Positions 54,376-63,651 of a stretch of DNA of 64,000 nt are shown piece after piece (position 1 is the first letter of the stretch; the number at the start of each line of letters is the position of its first letter). Source of the DNA: Azospira restricta (GTDB lineage: Bacteria > Pseudomonadota > Gammaproteobacteria > Burkholderiales > Rhodocyclaceae); the NCBI RefSeq assembly GCF_016858125.1, contig NZ_CP064781.1:2613501-2677500 (forward strand). Reading direction: 5' to 3'. A program made the position numbers and the translations under genes. Under the pieces are notes generated by a model. It made no database searches. It saw nothing but the letters and a program-made list of their open reading frames with translations, and was not told where the DNA came from.

Positions 54376-54671
54376 GCTGCTGCCAGATTCTCATGCAGCC
54401 ACGCCGGGTCCAGATCGGCACCGTTGGGCCAGGTCAGAACACCGAGTTCAACGCTTACCTGGGCAAAGAAGGCTTCGTCCGCCAGCGGGGCGAAAATGCC
54501 TGCGTCCGTTGCGTTCTTGATGGCAGAGCAGTCGGCAATGCCGTTGCTGCCGTCTCGGAAGGTGACGGCGAGCCGGTGTCCCGGAAGCACCGAAACCGCC
54601 TGCACCGGCCACGGCGCGGCCAGAATCACTCCAGCGGGGGAATTTTCTTGGGTTGCTGCTTGGCTTGGCAT
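54351..54671 (-). CDS. DUF2442 domain protein with a repeat-derived C-terminus
   Basis: 106 residues from the ATG at 54671. The DUF2442 core is VQAVSVLPGHRLAVTFRDG, then FFAQVSVELGVLTWPNGADLDPAWL. DUF2442 and DUF4160 genes are commonly adjacent and are considered toxin-antitoxin-like, without firm biochemistry. The last seven residues (KTWSVPF) are encoded by the GGACAGACCACG element, so the native 3' end has been replaced. The start lies inside the DUF4160 gene (46-base overlap). Confidence 0.8.
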   Translation of the reverse strand: MPSQAATQENSPAGVILAAPWPVQAVSVLPGHRLAVTFRDGSNGIADCSAIKNATDAGIFAPLADEAFFAQVSVELGVLTWPNGADLDPAWLHENLAAAKTWSVPF

Positions 54672-54886
54672 AGTTCCCAATCCTCCATCAGTTCCAGACG
54701 ATGTTCGATGGCCCATTCTATCGTCAGGTTCAATGCGCGCTTCGGCATCGAGCCGCCGATGATCGACAAGGTCCTGATGTCGATCAGGGCTTCCTGCTCG
54801 CCATAGAGTGCGTGGAAGTGAGGTGGCGCATGTTCGCGCCAGAATATCTGGATGACGATGCCGAAGAACTGGCTGATCGTTGGCCT
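54626..54886 (-). CDS. DUF4160 domain protein, probable start-codon loss
   Basis: 86 codons matching DUF4160: PTISQFFGIVIQIFWREHAPPHFHALYGE, quoted in parts as GIVIQIFWREH and PPHFHALYGE, plus IDIRTLSIIGG and MEDWELC. Family members begin Met-Pro-Thr-Ile. Here the corresponding codon at 54884-54886 is AGG, one base away from ATG, and an AGGA lies upstream at correct spacing. No nearby in-frame ATG, GTG or TTG is visible. It may be a fresh pseudogene, use a rare start, or reflect a sequence error. Confidence 0.7.
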   Translation of the reverse strand, partial: RPTISQFFGIVIQIFWREHAPPHFHALYGEQEALIDIRTLSIIGGSMPKRALNLTIEWAIEHRLELMEDWELCQAKQQPKKIPPLE

Positions 54887-54944
54887 TTCGTTCCTGGTAG
54901 TCCGGGGAAGAATTGCGGCGATGTTAGCGCGAATGCATGCAACA

Positions 54945-54976
54945 AAAAACCCGCCGGTCGGAACGGGCGGGTTTTT
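54945..54976. terminator. Strong Rho-independent terminator after ettA
   Basis: AAAAACCCGCC and GGCGGGTTTTT form an 11-bp stem with a 10-base loop, bordered by A and T runs, so it works in both directions. It lies 17 bases past the ettA stop and would end the leftward ettA message. Confidence 0.85.
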
Positions 54977-54993
54977 CTTTGGCGCCGGGCGGA

Positions 54994-56658
<1,665 letters not shown>

Positions 56659-56831
56659 GGCTTTCGGGGGAGGTGAATTGCAAAGGGCGCAAGTTTACCC
56701 GAGCGCGGGCGCCTTGCGGGGGACTGGCAATCCGGCATTGGCATTCTGCGACGGCTTCCTATACTGAGGGTCCGCCGGCCGAGGCGGCCGGTTCCGCTCC
56801 GGTCAGGCGATTCGATTCGCCAAGGAGAAGA

Positions 56832-57413
56832 ATGATGCGGAACACCCTGATTGCCCTGACTGCCGTGGCCGCCGCGTTGGCGGCCGTTTCCCCGCCGGTC
56901 GCCCGTGCCGCCGATGCGGCGGCGGCGAAGCCTGCCGCCGACGACCGCAAGTTGATCCGGAGCGCGATGAGCGCGGCGCCGAAGAAGGTTGCGGCCGGCG
57001 CCACGATCGTTGCCGCCGGCGCCGACGGCAAGATGCGCGTGCTGCGCGAGGGAAACAACGGCTTTACCTGCATGCCGGACAACCCGGCGACGCCGGGGCC
57101 GGACCCGATGTGCATGGACAAGGCGGCGCTGGCCTGGGCCGAGGCCTGGATAAACCGGCAGACGCCGCCGGCCGGCAAGGTCGGCTTCATGTACATGCTC
57201 GCCGGCGGCACCGACGCCAGCAACACCGACCCCTACGCGACGAAGCCGGCGCCCGACAACCACTGGGTGAAGACCGGCCCGCACGTGATGGTCGTCGGCG
57301 CCGACGCGAGCTTCTACGACATGTACCCGAAGAGCGCGACGCCGGATACTGCGGTGCCCTACGTGATGTGGCCGGGAACGCCCTACCAGCACCTGATGGT
57401 GCCGGTCCGCTGA
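56832..57413 (+). CDS. Conserved secreted protein of unknown function
   Basis: 193 residues from the ATG at 56832 with AAGGAGAAG upstream. A clear signal peptide (LIALTAVAAALAAVSPPVARA) is followed by a globular domain with three landmarks. These are NNGFTCMPDNPATPGPDPMC (two Cys, likely disulfide), GFMYMLAGGTDASNTDPYA and VPYVMWPGTPYQHLMVPV. I recognise the pattern as a conserved proteobacterial family but know no function. Probably periplasmic. Confidence 0.8.
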   Translation: MMRNTLIALTAVAAALAAVSPPVARAADAAAAKPAADDRKLIRSAMSAAPKKVAAGATIVAAGADGKMRVLREGNNGFTCMPDNPATPGPDPMCMDKAALAWAEAWINRQTPPAGKVGFMYMLAGGTDASNTDPYATKPAPDNHWVKTGPHVMVVGADASFYDMYPKSATPDTAVPYVMWPGTPYQHLMVPVR

Positions 57414-57432
57414 GCGCGGGGAGGGGGCTGAA

Positions 57433-57457
57433 CGCCCCGCTGCGCAAGCCCGGGGCG
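57433..57457. terminator. GC hairpin between convergent genes
   Basis: CGCCCCG and CGGGGCG form a 7-bp stem with an 11-base loop between the secreted-protein gene and the end of the Anbu operon. No U-tract follows, so termination is uncertain. Confidence 0.35.
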
Positions 57458-57464
57458 GTGGCGG

Positions 57465-57719
57465 TCAGGCGGGTTTGCCAGCCTTCTTCTGCAGCGCCTT
57501 GCGGCTGTAGTTCTTGAACACGTAGCGGGCGTCGATGCCGGCGCGTTCCAGCGTGCAGATCGTCGGGTCGTCGTCGTGGCCGCTGAAGTACTCGTCCTCC
57601 TGCGCGGCCATGACCATGCGGATCGCCTCGTCGTCGGGGACGGTGTAGATCTCGGTGATCTGCGTCGTCACTTCGTCGAGGTGCTCCTCGTAGCTCATGT
57701 GCGGTTTTGCTTTGGCCAT
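57465..57719 (-). CDS. Small acidic hypothetical protein downstream of Anbu
   Basis: 84 residues, unrecognised. It is acidic in the middle (EDEYFSGHDDDPTICTLERAG) and basic at the end (SRKALQKKAGK). It lacks signal or membrane features. It lies 7 bases after the Anbu stop, so it is the last gene of the Anbu operon and may be a substrate, adaptor or regulator of that system; this is inference from position. Confidence 0.65.
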   Translation of the reverse strand: MAKAKPHMSYEEHLDEVTTQITEIYTVPDDEAIRMVMAAQEDEYFSGHDDDPTICTLERAGIDARYVFKNYSRKALQKKAGKPA

Positions 57720-57726
57720 TTGGTTC

Positions 57727-58455
57727 TTATAGCTCCGGGTTCGGCAGTTCGTCGAAGGCCTGGCGCAGCGCCTGGCCCCAACTGTTGCGGATCATCTGGA
57801 AGTAGGGGTTGGTGGCATCGATCGATTGCCGCTGCGCGACCTTCAGCGCGCCGGCATGGATCGTCAGCAGGTCGAGCGGCGGGCCGACCGAAAGGTTGGA
57901 GCGGATCGTCGAGTCCATCGAGATCAGCGCGCACTTGGCGGCGTCGGCCAGCGGCGTGGTCGGGCGCAGCACGCGGTCGATGATCGGCTTGCCGTACTTC
58001 GATTCGCCGATCTGGAAGTAGGGCGTCTCCGGCGTCGCCTCGATGAAGTTGCCGGCGGCGTAGATCGAAAAGAGGCGCGGCGCCTCGCCGGCGATCTGGC
58101 CGCCGAGGATGAAGGTGGCGTTGAATTCGATGTTGAAGGCCTGCAGCGCTTCGGCGTCGCGCCGGTGCACCTCGCGCAGCGTGTCGCCGACGTGGCGCGC
58201 GGCCTCGAACAGGTTGGGGGCGTTCATCAGCGACGGGCGCGCGTCGGTGGCGGCGATCGCCTCCTGCAGCATCGACACCAGCGACTGCGTGATTGCCAGG
58301 TTGCCCGAGCTGAGCAGCACCAGCACGCGCGCGCCGGGCCGCTCGAACACCGTCATCTTGCGGAAGGTGTTGATCTGGTCGACGCCGGCGTTGGTGCGCG
58401 AGTCGGAGAGGAAGACGAGGCCCTCGTCGAGCAGCATTCCCACGCAGTAGGTCAT
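57727..58455 (-). CDS. Anbu/BPH proteasome-like N-terminal nucleophile protease
   Basis: 242 residues. After Met removal the nucleophile would be Thr1, in TYCVGMLLDEGLVFLSDSRT, with Asp17 in SDSRTNAG and Lys32 in TFRKM, matching the proteasome beta-subunit catalytic triad. Later ECF-like Gly and Asp patterns (SIYAAGNFIEA) fit the fold. The protein assembles in related species into open spiral or ring oligomers; substrates are unknown. It lies in an operon with ATP-grasp, alpha-E and transglutaminase genes, the classical Anbu context. Confidence 0.92.
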   Translation of the reverse strand: MTYCVGMLLDEGLVFLSDSRTNAGVDQINTFRKMTVFERPGARVLVLLSSGNLAITQSLVSMLQEAIAATDARPSLMNAPNLFEAARHVGDTLREVHRRDAEALQAFNIEFNATFILGGQIAGEAPRLFSIYAAGNFIEATPETPYFQIGESKYGKPIIDRVLRPTTPLADAAKCALISMDSTIRSNLSVGPPLDLLTIHAGALKVAQRQSIDATNPYFQMIRNSWGQALRQAFDELPNPEL

Positions 58456-58518
58456 CCGGTGTTCCCCCGTTTTTGTCCAGGAACCGAGCCTACACCGGCC
58501 GGGGGGCTCCGGCCAAGC

Positions 58519-59346
58519 TCATTGCTGCGCGGCCTGCTGCGCCTCGCGGACGGCTTTCGGCGAATCGGCGACGACGACCTTGACCTGCAGCGACTCGCCG
58601 CTGCCGCCGCGGCGGACGCCGCGCACCGGGCCGGCGTCGAGGTAGTCGCGGCCGACCGCGAGCCGGCACAGGTGGCCGTCGGCGAAGCGCTGGTGCGTCA
58701 CGTCGCAGCTGAGCCAGCCGTTCTCGTCCTCGAGCCAGGCGTCGGCCCAGGCGTGGCTGGCGGCGTGTTCGCCGTCGGTGAACAGGTAGCCGCTGACGTA
58801 GCGCGCCGGGATGCCGAGCGCGCGGCAGCTGGCGACGAAGACGTGGGCCTGGTCCTGGCAGACGCCTTCGCCGAGCGCGAAGGCCTCGGCGGCGGTGTGG
58901 TCGACCTCGGTCGATCCGGGCTGGTAGCGCACCTGCTCGCAGACCGCCTGCATCAGCGCCAGCAGCGCGTCGCGGCGCGGGCCGTCGGGATAGTGCTCGA
59001 GTGCGAAGCCGGCGATCGCGCCGTCCGGCGTCGCCAGCGGCGAGTCGGCGAGGTAGGCCAGCGGCGACAGGCCGTCGCCGCGCGGCAGCAGCGTCGGCGC
59101 GTCGCGCGTCTCGACCTCGCCGTCGACGATCAGCGTGATTTCCTGGTGCGGTTCGGTCAGCGACAGCGTATGGATGGTGTTGCCGTGCGCGTCGCGCTGC
59201 TGGCGCGGGTGGCCGGGCGTGCTCAGCTGCCAGTTGAGGATCTGCTGGCTCAGGTCGGAGCGCGGGGTCAGGCGCAGGTGCTGGATGCTGTAGGCGGCCG
59301 CGTCGGTGTAGCGGTAGCGGGTGGCGTGGTGGATGTGCAGGCGCAT
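58519..59346 (-). CDS. Transglutaminase-like cysteine protease of the Anbu operon
   Basis: 275 residues. An N-terminal beta region (YRYTDAAAYSIQHLRLTPRS) precedes the transglutaminase core. The catalytic Cys is in LGEGVCQDQAHVFV, the His in ASHAWADAW and the Asp in LSCDVTHQRF. The protein belongs to the bacterial transglutaminase-like N/C family. Known Anbu loci encode such a protein, presumed to be a peptidase or amide-forming enzyme. The gap to alpha-E is 15 bases, consistent with one operon. Confidence 0.92.
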   Translation of the reverse strand: MRLHIHHATRYRYTDAAAYSIQHLRLTPRSDLSQQILNWQLSTPGHPRQQRDAHGNTIHTLSLTEPHQEITLIVDGEVETRDAPTLLPRGDGLSPLAYLADSPLATPDGAIAGFALEHYPDGPRRDALLALMQAVCEQVRYQPGSTEVDHTAAEAFALGEGVCQDQAHVFVASCRALGIPARYVSGYLFTDGEHAASHAWADAWLEDENGWLSCDVTHQRFADGHLCRLAVGRDYLDAGPVRGVRRGGSGESLQVKVVVADSPKAVREAQQAAQQ

Positions 59347-59361
59347 GATGCTCTCCGTGGG

Positions 59362-60315
59362 TCAGCGGGCGACCGGGACGAGGAAGTCGTCGGCGATGCG
59401 GTTGCCGAGGTCGAGGGTGCGGTCGAGGAAGCCGGCCAGCCAGGCGTTGAGGTCGTGCTCGACGATCTCCTCGATGCGCCCGAAGCGCAACTCGGCCTCG
59501 AGTTCGCCGGCGCGGCGCTCGGTCTCGCCGGAACGGCGGTTGGCGACGGCCTGCAGGTTGGCGTAGACCTCCTTCATGCAGCGCGACAGTGAACGCGGCA
59601 TGTCGGCGCGCAGCACCAGCAGTTCGGCGACGCGCAGCGGCGTGATCAGATCCCGATAGACCTTGCGGTAGACCTCGAATGCGGAAACCGAGTTCAGCAG
59701 CGCGCTCCACGGGTAGTAGTCGGTCGCCGGCTCGGCGAGCGCGGTGCCGGCGGGCAGCGAGCGGAACTTGGTGTCGAGGATGCGCGCGGTGTTGTCGGCG
59801 CGTTCGAGGTAGGTGCCCATACGGATGAAGCGCAGCGCGTCGTCCTGCAGCATGGTGCCGATGGTGACGCCGCGCGACAGGTGCGAACGGTACTTGACCC
59901 ATTCGAAGAGCTCGCCGGTGCCGCGTTCGCGCAGGCCGCTGCGGGCGAACTCGCGCATCCGCAGCCAGGTGGCGTTGTTCGTCTCCCACAGTTCGGAGGT
60001 GAGCGTGCCGCGCACCGCGTGCGCGTTCTCGCGCGTCGCGCGCAGGCAGTTGAGGATGCTCGACGGGTTCTCGGTGTCGAAGATCATGAAGTCGAGCACC
60101 GCGTCCTGGGTGATGTGCTCGTGCCGGGCGCGGTAGATCGCCTCGATGCCCATGATCACCAGCAGGCGGCCCCAGTTCGCCTCGGTCTGCGCGACGGTCT
60201 GCGGCAGCAGCGACATGCGGTAGCTGCTGTCGAGCATGCGCGCGAGGTTCTCGGCCCGCTCCATGTAGCGGGCCATCCAGTAGAGGTGGTCGGCGGTGCG
60301 GCTCAACATGGTCAT
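59362..60315 (-). CDS. Alpha-E domain (DUF403) protein
   Basis: 317 residues, entirely alpha-helical, with the alpha-E signature MLSRTADHLYWMARYMERAEN and later FIRMGTYLERADNTARILD and YPWSALLNSVSAFEVYRK. The function is unknown; it is always encoded with circularly permuted ATP-grasp proteins and is thought to be a structural partner in a peptide-modifying complex. The start at 60315 overlaps the ATP-grasp stop (ATGA), indicating coupling. Confidence 0.93.
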   Translation of the reverse strand: MTMLSRTADHLYWMARYMERAENLARMLDSSYRMSLLPQTVAQTEANWGRLLVIMGIEAIYRARHEHITQDAVLDFMIFDTENPSSILNCLRATRENAHAVRGTLTSELWETNNATWLRMREFARSGLRERGTGELFEWVKYRSHLSRGVTIGTMLQDDALRFIRMGTYLERADNTARILDTKFRSLPAGTALAEPATDYYPWSALLNSVSAFEVYRKVYRDLITPLRVAELLVLRADMPRSLSRCMKEVYANLQAVANRRSGETERRAGELEAELRFGRIEEIVEHDLNAWLAGFLDRTLDLGNRIADDFLVPVAR

Positions 60316-61730
60316 TCCTCCAGAACCCAGGTGTCCTTGGTGCCGCCGCCCTGCGAGGAGTTCACCACCAGCGAGCCTTCCTTGAGCGCGACGCGGGTCA
60401 GGCCACCGGGAACGAAGCGGATTTCGCGGCCGGAGAGGACGAAGGGGCGCAGGTCGATGTGGCGCGGCGCGACGCCGCTGTCGACGAAGGTCGGGCAGCT
60501 GGAGAGCGCCAGCGTCGGCTGTGCGATGTAGCGCTCCGGTGTGGCGACGAGTTGGGCACGGAAGGCCTCGATCTCGGCCGCGCTCGCTGCCGGCCCGACC
60601 AGCATCCCGTAGCCGCCGGCGCCGTGCACTTCCTTGACCACGAGCTCCGGCAGGTGCGCCAGCACATGCGCGAGCTCGTCCTTCTTGCGGCACTGCCAGG
60701 TCGGCACGTTGTTCAGGATCGGCGCTTCGCCGAGGTAGAAGCGGATCATCTCGGGCACGAAGGGGTAGATCGACTTGTCGTCGGCGACGCCGCTGCCGAT
60801 CGCGTTCGACAGCGTGACGCGGCCGGCGCGGTAGGCCGAGAGCAGGCCGGGCACGCCGAGCATCGACTGCGGGCGGAAGGCGAGGGGGTCGAGGAAGTCG
60901 TCGTCGATGCGGCGGTAGATCACGTCGACCCGCTGCGGGCCCTGCGTCGTGCGCATGAAGACCTGCTCGTCCTCGACGAAGAGGTCCTTGCCCTCGACCA
61001 GCTCGACGCCCATCTGCTGGGCGAGAAAGGCGTGCTCGAAGTAGGCGCTGTTGAAGGCGCCCGGCGTCATCACCACCACCGTCGGGTCGGCGACGCCCTG
61101 CGGCGCGACGCTGCGCAGCGTGTCGAGCAGCAGGTCGGGGTAGTGCTCGACCGGCGCCACCTTGTAGCGGGCGAACAGCTCGGGGAAGAGGCGCATCATC
61201 ATGCGCCGGTCTTCCAGCATGTAGGAGACGCCGGACGGCACGCGCAGGTTGTCCTCGAGCACGTAGAACTCGCCGGCGCCGGCGCGCACCACGTCGATGC
61301 CGGCGATGTGCGCGTAGATGCCGCCGGGCACGTCGATGCCCTGCATCTCCGGCCGGTACTGGACGTTGCACAGCACCTGCGTCTCGGGCACGACGCCGGC
61401 CTTGAGGATCTCCTGCCCGTGGTAGATGTCGCCGATGAAGGCGTTCAGCGCGCGCACCCGCTGCCGCAGGCCGGCGGAGAGCTGCCGCCACTCGTGCGCC
61501 GGGATGATGCGCGGGATGACGTCGAAGGGGATCAGGCGCTCGGCACCGTCTTCCTGGCCATAGACGGCGAAGGTGATGCCGACGCGGTGGAACAGCGCAT
61601 CGGCCTCGGCGCGCTTGGCGGCGATGCGCTCGGGCGGCGTCTCGTCGAGCCAGCGGCGATAGGCTGCGTAATGCGGGCGGGTGCCGCCGTCCGCATCGAG
61701 CATCTCGTTATAGAAGGTCGGGGCTGCCAT
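60312..61730 (-). CDS. Circularly permuted ATP-grasp (DUF404/DUF407-type) protein
   Basis: 472 residues. DUF404 and DUF407 landmarks are ERLIPFDVIPRIIPAHEW, ALNAFIGDIYHGQEIL, and FYVLEDNLRVPSGVSYMLE. Further on are SNAIGSGVADDKSIYPFVP, LVVKEVHGAGGYGMLVGP (the ATP-binding loop) and DLRPFVLSGREIRFVPGGLTR. Such ligases are predicted to add amino acids or peptides to a protein or peptide substrate. It is the first gene of the Anbu operon. The ATG at 61730 begins the conserved block; sequence upstream carries an inverted repeat. Confidence 0.93.
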   Translation of the reverse strand: MAAPTFYNEMLDADGGTRPHYAAYRRWLDETPPERIAAKRAEADALFHRVGITFAVYGQEDGAERLIPFDVIPRIIPAHEWRQLSAGLRQRVRALNAFIGDIYHGQEILKAGVVPETQVLCNVQYRPEMQGIDVPGGIYAHIAGIDVVRAGAGEFYVLEDNLRVPSGVSYMLEDRRMMMRLFPELFARYKVAPVEHYPDLLLDTLRSVAPQGVADPTVVVMTPGAFNSAYFEHAFLAQQMGVELVEGKDLFVEDEQVFMRTTQGPQRVDVIYRRIDDDFLDPLAFRPQSMLGVPGLLSAYRAGRVTLSNAIGSGVADDKSIYPFVPEMIRFYLGEAPILNNVPTWQCRKKDELAHVLAHLPELVVKEVHGAGGYGMLVGPAASAAEIEAFRAQLVATPERYIAQPTLALSSCPTFVDSGVAPRHIDLRPFVLSGREIRFVPGGLTRVALKEGSLVVNSSQGGGTKDTWVLEE

Positions 61731-61744
61731 GGCAGGGCTCTCGT

Positions 61745-61768
61745 GCGTATTGTTCTGGTGCAATACGC
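61745..61768 (-). promoter_or_regulatory. Inverted repeat upstream of the ATP-grasp gene
   Basis: GCGTATTG and CAATACGC flank TTCTGGTG, and the symmetry extends outward imperfectly to TCTCG...CGAGA. It ends 14 bases before the start codon of the Anbu operon, where it could be an operator or a leader hairpin. This is inference from position. Confidence 0.4.
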
Positions 61769-61897
61769 AACGCGAGAAGCATGCCAAACGGCAAGTTGTT
61801 GAGCCGTATCGTGTTTTTGCGTTGCGGACGCGCCTCGCGCGCCGAGGTGGTGCGCCGCAGCGGCGTTATCGTGCGCCGGCGGACCGATCTGGTGCGC

Positions 61898-62077
61898 TCA
61901 GTGCTTGGACTGATCCTGACGCCAATCGTGCAAGGTTTCTTCCTTGTGCCAGTCGCGCAGCGTTTCCGGGCGCGGCGGCAGCGGCGTGCGCTGGTTGTGG
62001 CGGTCGCGCAGCAGCGGCAGCGCGCCGCTGAGGACGACGACGATGCAGACGACGACGGCGATCCAGATCTCGCTCAT
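61898..62077 (-). CDS. 59-residue single-pass membrane protein
   Basis: A hydrophobic helix (EIWIAVVVCIVVVLSGALPLL) is followed by a basic and Trp-containing tail with LRDRHNQRTPLP, ETLRDWHKEE and LHDWRQDQSKH. It starts 4 bases after the lipoyl-protein stop. The ATG at 62077 is the only reasonable start. Function is unknown; the operon position suggests a membrane partner for the lipoyl-domain protein. Confidence 0.65.
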   Translation of the reverse strand: MSEIWIAVVVCIVVVLSGALPLLRDRHNQRTPLPPRPETLRDWHKEETLHDWRQDQSKH

Positions 62078-62081
62078 GCCG

Positions 62082-62357
62082 TCATTCCTCGCGCTCCATG
62101 GTGATCAGCAGCGCGCCTTCCTCGGGCTTGTCGCCGACCTCGATGAACACGTCGCGGACGGTGCCGGCCCAGGGGCAGGGGATGTCGAGGGCGACCTTGC
62201 CGGTTTCGATGCTGATGATGTTGTCCTCGCGCTCGATGCGGTCGCCCGGCTGCACGAAGACTTCGAGGACGAACACGTCGCCGCTGGCGCACGAGCCGCA
62301 GCTCTCCCAGCATTCCGGGTAGCGCGGCATGCGGATTTCGGTGGCGGCGGCGGTCAT
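62082..62357 (-). CDS. Stand-alone lipoyl/biotinyl-type domain protein with Cys-rich insert
   Basis: 91 residues. The lipoyl fold is clear: VFVQPGDRIEREDNIISIETGKVALDIPCPWAGTV in parts, with the modified Lys in IETGKVALDIP. An unusual cysteine-rich segment CWESCGSC at about 16-23 replaces the usual short N-terminal strand. Lipoyl domains shuttle acyl or methylamine groups, but no dehydrogenase or carboxylase partner is encoded nearby. The start overlaps the GcvR-like stop by one base (TGATG). Confidence 0.85.
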   Translation of the reverse strand: MTAAATEIRMPRYPECWESCGSCASGDVFVLEVFVQPGDRIEREDNIISIETGKVALDIPCPWAGTVRDVFIEVGDKPEEGALLITMEREE

Positions 62358-62881
62358 CAGCTGCGGATGGTCTCGTCGAGGTTGATGTCGACCATCAGGT
62401 CGTTGGAGATGCGTTCGAGGTCGGCGATCAGCGCGCGGGCGTCGAGGCCCGGCGCCGCGGTCAGCTCGGCGGCGGCGTGGAAGAGGATCTCGGCCGACAT
62501 CGGCGCGCTGGCGGTGTGCGTGGCCAGCTCCTCGACGTTGACGGCGTGGCGCGCCAGCACCTGCGAGACTTCGCGGACGATGCCGACGCGGTCGTGGCCG
62601 ACCAGCGACAGCTTCAGGCGGCGGCTGCCCGACGGCGCTGCGGCCGCCTGCGCCTCCTCGGCGGTGACGCGCAGCCCGGGCAGCGCCGCGAGTGCGGCCT
62701 TGAGCGCGGCCGTCTGCGCCTCCGGCAGGCTGACGCGGACGATCCCGGCGAACTTGCCGGAGAGCTGCGACATCGACGATTCGAGCCAGTTGCCCTGATG
62801 CGCGGCGATGGTGGTGGCGAGGGATTCGACGAGGCCCGGACGGTCGTCGCCGATCACGGTGAGGATGAGGTGGGCGGACAT
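62357..62881 (-). CDS. GcvR-like ACT-domain protein
   Basis: 174 residues with two ACT domains: about 5-80 (LTVIGDDRPGLVESLATTIA) and about 95-170 (LKLSLVGHDRVGIVREVSQVL). The GDDRPGLV and GHDRVGIV loops are the ACT amino-acid-binding turns. E. coli GcvR is a glycine-responsive antagonist of the activator GcvA. Here it is linked with a lipoyl-domain protein, and glycine cleavage itself uses lipoyl-H protein, so a glycine-linked role is plausible. Confidence 0.88.
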   Translation of the reverse strand: MSAHLILTVIGDDRPGLVESLATTIAAHQGNWLESSMSQLSGKFAGIVRVSLPEAQTAALKAALAALPGLRVTAEEAQAAAAPSGSRRLKLSLVGHDRVGIVREVSQVLARHAVNVEELATHTASAPMSAEILFHAAAELTAAPGLDARALIADLERISNDLMVDINLDETIRS

Positions 62882-63048
62882 GGCGCGCTCCTGTGCGAAG
62901 AGGCCTCCATTGTAACCCGCCCGCCTCCCCGGCGAGCCCCGTGGGACAAGGAAAATGACCCGCTCGGCAGTGGGGAAAAAGGCGCCGCGGCGAGCCGGCG
63001 GAGGAGAGTGTCGCGGCCGCGGCGGCGCAAGGGAGGTCGCGCCGGGCG

Positions 63049-63651
63049 TCAGCCGGCGGCGGCCTTCACGGGGGCGAGGATTTCGCTGCGGGGGCGAAAG
63101 GAAGGCGCATCGTCCTCGGCGAGCGACTTGATCTCGCCGGAAATCTGGCCGCCTTCCTCGATCAGCATCTTGCCGTAGCGGATCTTGCCGCTGACCTTGC
63201 CGGTGGCATGGATCATCAGCTGGCTGCGGGCGGTCAGTTCGCCTTCGAAGTGGCCGTGGATCTCGGCGATGTCGATGCTGACCTTGCCCGTGTAGAGGCC
63301 GTTTTCGGCGATGCGGATGACGCGGCTGTCCATCGTCGCCTCGACCCGGCCTTCGACGACCAGGGTGTCGCAGTCGAGGATCTCGGCGCTCTTCAGCTTG
63401 ACGTCGGGACCGACGATCAGGCGGCTGCCGCTGCCGGCGGCGGACTCGGCGGCGGGGGGCGGGGCAGGCTTCGCCGCTTCCGCCGCCGGCTTGGCGCCGG
63501 CAGCGGCTGCAGCGGCGGCAGCGTTCTGCGGCGCGGGGTTGGCGGTCTGCGGCGTGCTCGGGATGCCGCTGCGCGCCTGCGGCGACAGTGCGTCGCGGGC
63601 GGCGGCCATCGGGCTGTCCTTGGCAAAGGGATTGCTCGGCTTATGGAACAT
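63049..63651 (-). CDS. Bactofilin-family polymer-forming protein
   Basis: 200 residues. A disordered Ala/Pro N-terminus (about 1-75) is followed by a right-handed beta-helix of the bactofilin type: LIVGPDVKLKSAEILDCDTL, then VEGRVEATMDSRVIRI, LYTGKVSIDIAEIHGHFEGEL and GKVSGKIRYGKMLIEEGGQIS (landmarks). Bactofilins form membrane-associated filaments that localise cell-wall or motility functions. The gene stands alone. Confidence 0.9.
   Translation of the reverse strand: MFHKPSNPFAKDSPMAAARDALSPQARSGIPSTPQTANPAPQNAAAAAAAAGAKPAAEAAKPAPPPAAESAAGSGSRLIVGPDVKLKSAEILDCDTLVVEGRVEATMDSRVIRIAENGLYTGKVSIDIAEIHGHFEGELTARSQLMIHATGKVSGKIRYGKMLIEEGGQISGEIKSLAEDDAPSFRPRSEILAPVKAAAG

Noticed and set aside
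51754-54990. tRNA or att site for the island
   Set aside because: No cloverleaf or flanking direct repeat longer than the 4-bp IS duplication was found at the edges.
61781-62104. 107-codon plus-strand frame upstream of the lipoyl gene
   Set aside because: It runs antisense to the 59-residue membrane protein that is tightly spaced in an operon, and it has only low-complexity Arg/Ala/Asp sequence.
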